Part shown: positions 45,001 to 54,000 of the stretch, piece by piece
How the letters are laid out: each line of letters starts with the position of its first letter
Numbering within the stretch: position 1 is the stretch's first letter
Source of the DNA: Planctomycetaceae bacterium
GTDB lineage: Bacteria > Planctomycetota > Planctomycetia > Pirellulales > Pirellulaceae
Direction: 5' to 3'
Assembly: GCA_027487485.1 (NCBI GenBank)
Contig: JAIYDN010000114.1
Span: forward strand, 1-55,366
Length of the DNA stretch: 55,366 nucleotides
Notes under the pieces: generated by a model
The model's database searches: none
What the model saw: only the letters and a program-made list of their open reading frames with translations
Told to the model about the DNA's origin: nothing
Translations under genes and position numbers: made by a program

Positions 45001-48000
45001 CATTTCCTCGTTGGCATCGCTTTCGCTAACGACGCTTAGCCTTCAGAATCAGAGCATTGTCGATGCTCGTTCTTTGGCAATGCACGACAACCTGCAGCAA
45101 CTGAATTTGCGGGGTAACGACATCTCGGACGTCGCCGTATTGTCGGGGATCCGACTGGCCGATGACATCGGTCCTGGTTTTGCGACGACCGAAATTGTGG
45201 GTTCGGTTTATCAAGAGTTCAAGAAGACTGGTAGCAACTGGGACACGACTCCAGCAACGCCGGAAACGACCCCTTGGCGAACTAACATCAGTGCCAATGA
45301 GTCTGCCTTCCACGGCGACTATCGCGTAGCTCCTGCAGCAACCGTTGCGACGGCCAAGGCAATTTGGACGTTCAATGAACTGGTTCCTGATGAATACGAT
45401 GTTTACGTCTCTTGGACCGCTAGCCAAGCCAACGCCAGCAACGCTACCTATTCGATCAGCGTTACCAACCATGCACCTGCCACAACGATTGGAAACGTCG
45501 TTGTTAATCAGAAGTTCGCCGCCGATAACACCAGCAACTCCGTCAAGTGGCACAAGCTCGGTCGATACCAAGTCGAAGCCTCCAGCCCAACGGCCAACCT
45601 AGGGCAGTTCATCCTTGAACTGACCAACGGCAACACCGACGGGATCGTCATCGCGGATGGAGTCAAGTTGGTACGCAAGACCGAACCGCTCAACAAACTG
45701 CAATCGCTCGATCTGCGTGGCAACCGTTTCAACAATGATGGCTATGACATCCACTCAAGTGTCATGCAATCAAACACCATCAACAACTCCGCTACCAGCT
45801 ATGTCCTGATGGACCCAGCACCGGCTACATTGTTGTTCCCGCAAGAGCCTATGTATAGTTTGGTCCAGTCCGACGTTAGCCGTACGATCGATCTAGGGTT
45901 TGGAATCGATGGTATTGTCATGACTACCGAAACGGCGAATTCGGTGAATTTGGAACTTCAAGACTCCGCGGTTCAGGCCGATGGCAAGATCGTTGCTGCA
46001 GGATACCGTGACGTAGGTGGCTTTCGAGAGATAATCGTTGCTCGTTACCATGTGAATGGAATGCTCGACAACAGCTTTGGCGAAGGTGGTATCGTTAGTC
46101 TCAATATCACAAACAGCCATGACGAAGCTTTTGCCGTGGATATCCAGCCAAACGGGAAGATTGTAATAGCGGGACGGATTGTCACTGCACAGCAGAGTCG
46201 CATCTTTACCGCACGATTGACGAAGGAAGGACAACTGGATTCAACCTATGGTGCGGGACTGAATACACCAGACAATGTTATCGCGGTTGGAGTGGCTGGT
46301 GTGCGTGACAACTACTTTCCACACGATGCTCAGACAGCTTATGACATTACCATCGCGCCCGATGGACGCATCGTGACGGTCGGTGGCGTCGCTAGTCCAG
46401 TACCAGGGAACGCAAGCAATTATTCATCAATCACTGTGGACGACGAAGATGGAAATCCAGTCATCGCCTTCGGGACAAATGGAATCCTAACGATTGCATC
46501 TCCCTCGACTTCGACCAATGATACGCTTCGAGGGGCACCCTTAGTCGGCGTAGCCGTAGACCCAACCAACAATTCAATCATCGCTATATCGAACATCGTT
46601 CTCGCAGATGGTAGTGAGCATTCGTTCGATCCCTACTTAGTCCGAGTTGACGCAACGGGTGGAATCCTATCATCATCGGTGGTGGTTACACCGATTTACA
46701 ACGAATTCGTAGGCAAAATAACAGTCTTACCGGGCGGAAAAATCTCGACTAATGGCGTTGTCGCATTTGCCGTTCCTGGGCAACCAGGGGAATGGGATTC
46801 GGCTGTGTACCAATTCAACCCAGATTTTACCTACGATGCCAACTTCGGAAGCACAACCGGAAGCTTGCAGTTTGCTACGGTGAACGGATCAGCAAGCCCA
46901 ACTCACCCTGGAATGGCATTGCTGGTGAACGATGGATACAACCAGTTTGCTGGTCAAGTACTTCGTCAGCCCGATGGAAAGTTGGTGACGGTTGGTTTTT
47001 GGGAAGTCAATGGTCAGAATCTCGCCCGAATCGTTCGATTCAATGGTGATGGAACACTTGATCTCTCGTTTGGCGGAAGTGGAACAGGCTTCAATATCAC
47101 GTCCTTCCCAAGCTCGGCCATTCCATCTTCCTTAATCGCCTTACCGGACGGAACAATGGTTCTAGCGGGCGAGTCGCTTAGAAACGGCGCCGGACACTTT
47201 TCACTTGCTCACTACACTGCCGACGGACAAATCATCCCAACAGTTGGTGAATACACTGTCAGCAATGATCATTCATCACAAATCGCGACCACCCTTTCAG
47301 GCGATCAATTGACGATCACGCCGCAGTTTGCGACTCAAAGTTTGATCTACGATGAGAATTTTGAATCTTTGACGCTCGGTAGCCTCGGTGGTCAAGCAGG
47401 GTGGGTCAACACAGTACCGAACACGACAGTTACCGTAGCCGATCTCAACATCGGGGGACGATCAAGTCGAGGAATAGACCAGTCAGTGCCTGAGTTTCAA
47501 GGTGCTATTCGTTCTATTCCAAATCTCGAACAATACGCTCGTGTCCGTTTTCAATTCGAAGCATTCGCTTCAAACTCTAACTCGCTTTCTCGTACGTCGT
47601 ATATAGGTTTCTTGCCGACACAGATCGATCCACTTCCAGTGAACAGTGGATTTCCAAAAATTGGTTGGTATACGATCACGAATGCCGCGACTCCAAAATG
47701 GGTCTTCACGATTGCCTCTGGCTCCGACGATTTCGTATTGGAAACACCTAGTGGATTCAATTCATGGATCACGATGGAGATTGTGGCTGATCGACTTGCC
47801 AACCAAGTCTACGGCAGATATAAGCTTGCTGACGTCTGGCAAGAAACACCGCGCTTTGCTATTAGCGAATCCGACATGGCTGCTATCAACGGAATAGCGA
47901 TCAAGAATGTTAATGTACCAGGTAGCTACTATGACAATTTAAAAGTCTTCGGCGAGCGATGGTACTCCGGCCCGGCTCGCGTGACCGTGACTTCAACAGA

Positions 48001-51000
48001 GATTGTTAATGGCGTTGCAACGGGGCGAACGAACGAACGGCCAATTGATGTTGTAATTGATAACGCAATCGGCGGAAGTGATTTTGTAAGAGTAAACCCA
48101 ACGGACCCAACTCTTTCGCAAACTTTTAGTCCTACAGTTGCGCGCAGCGCCAACGGCACTTCCGTGGTGGCTTGGGCGAGCTTGAATTCCCTTAGTGCAA
48201 CAGACACCTGGGAAATCTTCGCGATTCGATATGATGCGCAGGGCAACCCGCTGCCTAGGCCATCCAATGCTATCGTAGGCTCTGGACTCTATGACTTCAG
48301 AGTCAACACGGTGACGACGAACACACAAATAAGCCCCTCGGTCGCAATGAACGACAGCGGACAGTTCGTGATCGCCTGGCAAGATCAGCAAGTTGGAAAC
48401 AACGCCAACTTGGCAGTTCGTCTGCAACGTTTCGACTCAAGCGGCAATCCAGTTGATGGTGAGATTCTTGTGGACGCGACCCCTGGGGCGAACGGTCCTG
48501 CTGTCGCAATCGATAATGCCGGAAAAGTGACAATAGTGTGGGATTCCAAGTACGCCGCAGAAGTCGACGTTGATGTGGTCATGAATCAAATTGCATGGGG
48601 GCAAACCAACTTAGCCAATGCAAGCCGTATTAGAGTCAATGACTTTGTGGCTGCGGGCGGAGTCAGGCACCTTCCGCAAATCGGAATGGATTTGATGTCA
48701 GGCGATTTCACGATCGTTTGGTACAGCTACAACCAAATATCCGCGTCAAGCCAATGGGATATTTTTGGAAAACGCTATGACAGTACCGGAACCGCTTTAT
48801 CTAGGCCAATCGGCGTTGCACCAGGCTTCGGAGATTTTGAGTTCCAGATAAATACCACGCAGACGACGGGTGCTCAAATTACTCCACGGATCGCTCGCGA
48901 TGGCTCGACTTTTGTTGTAACTTGGTATGACGAGGCAAACAGTGCAAACGTTTATGCAAGACGCTACAACAACTCAGGTGTATCACTCGACAGCGCCGAG
49001 TTCAAAGTAAATAGTTCTGCTTCCGGTCTTCAAGTGAATCCATCTGTATCAATGACCAGCGGTGGCGGATATACAGTGCTTTGGGAAGATCGTGTGACCA
49101 ATAGTTCTTCTTCCACTTGGAAACTGGTTTCGCAAGAATTCGATCGAGATAACAACCGAGTTGGCGGAGAGCGAATTGTTGCTCCATCCCTGTCCGGAAA
49201 TCAATACCAGTCGGCGATTGCTAGCGATCGACTCGGCAGCACAACGATTGTTTGGTCGGATCCCGCGAACCCTCCGTATCCAATTTTTGCTCAGACGATG
49301 TTGGTTGCTAGAAGCCAGGGCATAATTTCTGGCACTGCTTACTTAGATTCGAATGCAAGTGGCTCGTTCGATTCAGGTGACGCGTCATTGCCAGGGCGTA
49401 TCATCGAGCTTGTAGCAAATAATTCCATAATCCAAACGACGACAACCGATCCGAACGGTGACTATGCGTTTATCGGCGTAAACTATGGTTCCTATTCAAT
49501 TCGGGAAAGAATGCCATCCAATTCGATCGTACAAGCTTCTAGGACGGTTACCGTTGGAATTGCAAAGCCAATTCAAACAAGTATCGATCTTTCTAGCCGA
49601 CGGGTACTGACCTTAGGTGATGATCTCCAGATCACGGAGGGAACACTTCGGACGTTTACTGTTTCGACAAATGCATTTAGTGCTGGCGCCACCTACTCCT
49701 GGACTGTCAACGGCGTTGCTGCAGGCACAGGGAACTCGATTACGCGAAACTTTTCTAATGGAGGCATATTGCCAACTAAGAACACCGTCTCAGTGACGGT
49801 TGTTGGCACACCAATAGGCGAAACTTCGCAGGGGACCTATACCGATTCGGTAGATATCTTCGTCCGCAACATAAATCCGAACCTAACCGTTTCCAAATCA
49901 GGTGCGGAAGTGGAGGGTGGTGCAATCACGATTGTCGCCGCGGGTGTCGACGTTACCGCAGATTCAGGTGGTTTGAAGTACTTCTTTAGCACCAGCGAGG
50001 CGGGGCGGAATGGGTCGACCTATGCATCTGCACAGACGACGAATAGCATGCAATTCGTTTTCGACGCGGAAGGCTCAAAGACCGTTTTTGTCCGCGTTTT
50101 CGATGCCGATGGCGGCTTTGCCGACGATCAGATTTCGTTGACGATCGCGAATGCAGCCCCAGTGGTATCGATTTTGGGAGCTCCGTACTCCATTGTTGCG
50201 GGACAATCGACGATCAATCTAAATGCTACTGTCGTAGATCCAAATCCAACCGACATCATCTCCAGTTACGTTTGGCAACTGGAGCGGGCAACAAATGACT
50301 GGGTAACGATAAGCAGCTCCAACACCACAGCGAATCAAACGATCAACTACAGTACTCTTGTGGATGCTGGAATCGCATTGGGATCGCAGCTTTACAAGCT
50401 CAGACTAAAAGCCACCGATTTCCAGAATGCCGAAGGTGTGTCTGCAACGACGGACCTTACGATCGTCAATAACAACCCTGTTGCCAACGCAGGTGGTCCA
50501 TATTCTATTGTCGAGGGGCAATCGCTAACGCTCAACGCAACTAGTTCGACGGATGCCGATGGTCATGCCCTGCAATACACTTGGGACTTTGACAGCAACG
50601 GCAATGGGCTTTTCGATGACGCGAACGCCAGCCGTGTCGGCTCGAACCTGGTCCTTTCTTGGCCTGATCTGGTCGCGTTGGGACTCAGCAACGGACCGCT
50701 CGTTCGCAATGTTCGCTTGACAGCCTCCGATAGCTTTGGAGGTTCCAACACCTCCATGGTTGCCATCAACATTGCAAATGCAAATCCGACGGCATCGTTT
50801 ATTGTTCCACTGTCTGCGGACGAAAACACCAACACGATCATCTCGTTCGCAGATGTGGTGGATGCAGGTGATGCATTGTCGACGCTGCGCTACAGTCTCG
50901 ACCTGAACAATGATGGCGACTTCACCGACCCAGGTGAATCAATCGGCGTGATCGCATCGTCTTTTACCGTCATATTCCCAGATAATGGATCGCGAACGAT

Positions 51001-54000
51001 TCGAGGTCGGGTTACTGACGGTGATGGTGGCTTTACTGACTATCTTGCTACGCTCAATGTGGCAAACGTCGCACCCAAGGGTACGTTGCTGATTGGTGCT
51101 ACCGCCGTCAATGAAGGGACCAGCTTTACCTTTGGCTTGACGAACGTGATTGATGCCGCTGGAGATCTTGCGACTCTGGCGTATTCGTTCGATTTGGATG
51201 GTGACGGTGTTTATGAAGTGACTAACTCGGCGTCTGCCACTCAGAACAAGATCCTGTTCGAAAACGGTGATTTCTTGCTACGTGTGAAAGTCACCGACAA
51301 GGACGAGTCTAGTGCTGAATACTCGCAAGTACTGCGAATCAATAATGTACAGCCGACGGTAAGCAGCCTATCAACCTCGACGCCGACCATCGCTCAAGGG
51401 GGTGTGTCAACGTTGACGGGTTCGTTTACCGATCCGGGAGCGGACGCGGACAAATCGAAGTGGACCGGTGTTGCCTTTATTCGCCAAGCAGGCAATCTGG
51501 TAGATACAATCCCACTTTCGATCGACCCGAATACGAAAACATTCACGTTGAGCCAAGCTTTGAATCGCTCCGGTTTGTTCACTGTAACAACTGCGATAAC
51601 TGACGGCGAAAGCGTGCCTGTTGAAAGCTCCTCTGTTGCGATCACTGTTCAGAACGTGGCTGCGACGATCGATGATCAAACGATCAGCGGTGCGGTGGCA
51701 GGACGACTCGTCACTCGACGATTCAGCTTCGTTGATCCGGGGAACGATACATGGACCTATTCGGTCAACTATGGAAGCGATTCGATGGTATCGAATATCT
51801 CGAATGCCTCTGTTAACGCGTCGGTCCTAGGAAAGGCGATCGATATCCCAATCCGCTACTCAACGCCCGGAACCAGAACCTTGACGTTGACGATCAACGA
51901 TGGGGGGCAATCCGTAAGCAAGTCATTCGCGGTTGTGGTTGCAGTCAACCAAGCACCGACTGTGGTTAGCCAGATTCCTAATCTGCTGGTATTGCCAACG
52001 ACTACCGATCGACCGTTTTATGCGGATTTGCGACAAGTTTTTGCTGACGCTGATCATCCTGGCATTTACCGATGGATCATGTCTGTTCCGAGTGTTGGTG
52101 CATCAGCAGGTGGAATAGAGGATGCGCAGACATTCGAAGTCTCTTATCTTGGTGTGACGAGCACGTTCGAATTTGACAGCAACGGTTCCGTCAATGCTGG
52201 AAATCGCCCGATTCCATTCACGGCTGGCCAGACTTCAGTACAGATTCAGTCGGCGATCATAACTGCTCTGAATTCTGTTTCCAACGCAGGGCTACAGCTT
52301 GAGGCCAAGCCAGGAATCGGCTCTTCGATTCTTCTTGGGAATGTCGCGAACCACTCCATAACTCACGGTACGTCCAATCTTACGATTACATCTTCGGCGA
52401 CGATTGAGAGCGAGCTCAGTTTCTCGTTCACCAATTCAAACCTTCAGTTGGTTACGCCAAACATTGACGCGAACGGAATGTTGCACTTGGACTTAGCGGA
52501 CAATCCAAATGGAGCGTCAGTGATCACGATTCGCGCTACCGATCCGTTAAACAGTTTTGGTGAGCTCTCGTTCACCGTATCCGTCGCGTCCACGCCGATA
52601 CTGAGCCTACGAGTCAATGGATTCAGCACCACCAATACGGGAGCCAGGGTCGCTTTCGATGCAGCCCCAGAGCTATCGACTATTAATCTCTTTGATGGGG
52701 TCGATGCAAGTGTTGATCTGCCCGATGTTACTTTGGTCGGTGCTATTACAGGCGTAGTACCAGGATCGATCGTTTGGAATGCAAACATTAATACCTTTGA
52801 GTTCATCAAGACGGGTGGACCGTTGGTTCCCGATACATACACACTTACACTCCACAGCCGAGCAGACGGATGGCGTCTTCCAAACGGTAGCCTGCTTGAT
52901 GGCGACAGCGACGGTACCGCGGGTGGAAACTACGTGCAGACTTTCCAAGTGGCAAACTCGACTTCTCGTCTCGTTTCCATTCCGGACTTTGCCCGTGGAG
53001 CGACAAGCACGGCGGGGCAGAATGTCAACTTGTCATTCGATAACGGTAATCCCGGAGTTCCAGTGACCATTAGCGATGGTGCCGGGGTATTGGCCATTGA
53101 TTTCGATGTTGCCTACAACCCATCCATGCTGAACTTCTCTAGTTCGTTCTTTGGAGTTTTGCCTGCAGGCTGGACTACCACCGTGAATCTCATTTCGTCG
53201 GGACGCATGCGGTTGTCCTTGTCTGGTACGACACCACTGCCTGCTGGACCGCAAGTCGTGACTCGTTTGTTGGCAAGCGTTCCCGCGAATACTCCGTATG
53301 GTGCATCCGACTTAGTTCGCATCGAGAACCTGAACGTCTTCACTCAGACGGGTGGCAATGTACCGGTTCCGTCGATTGCTGATGCTGGTTTGCATAAAGC
53401 AATTTTCGTCGGTGATACTAATGGTGATGGTCTGTACACGGCTCAAGATGCCGGTTGGGTCGCGGGTGTTGTCGTTGGTTCTTTCACTGGCTTCGATGCT
53501 TATAGTTGGACCGATCCGGTGATCGTGGCGAATGTCAACCAGAATGCTGGATTAGATGGCCTCGATTCTTCGTGGATCGCTAGGAAAGGACTGTCACCAA
53601 GTTTGCAGCCAGAGATCCCGAATTTACCAGCAGGTGGCTTGACCATCCCCGCAGGAATTGATCCAACCATTGCGGCTGATTCGCTTGTACCAGGCGCACG
53701 CGGATCGACTGTCAATGTGCCGATTCGAATCACCGACAATGCAGCGGGCTTATTTGGTGTCGATGTCTTTATCGATTACAACACCAACATCTTGGATCTG
53801 GTTGATGGTTTGAATGCGGCCGGTGTGAATACCGCCGGAATGTTTGCGACCGAGGGTGGATGGACCATTGATTCGTTTGTGGATGACTCCAACGGTAAGT
53901 TGCGAATTGCGATGTATCGCGCTTCGGCATCCACTTCAGGGGCAGGCATCATCGCTAACGTTCCATTTGCGATCAAGTCAACTGCACCCGTCGGAGTGAC

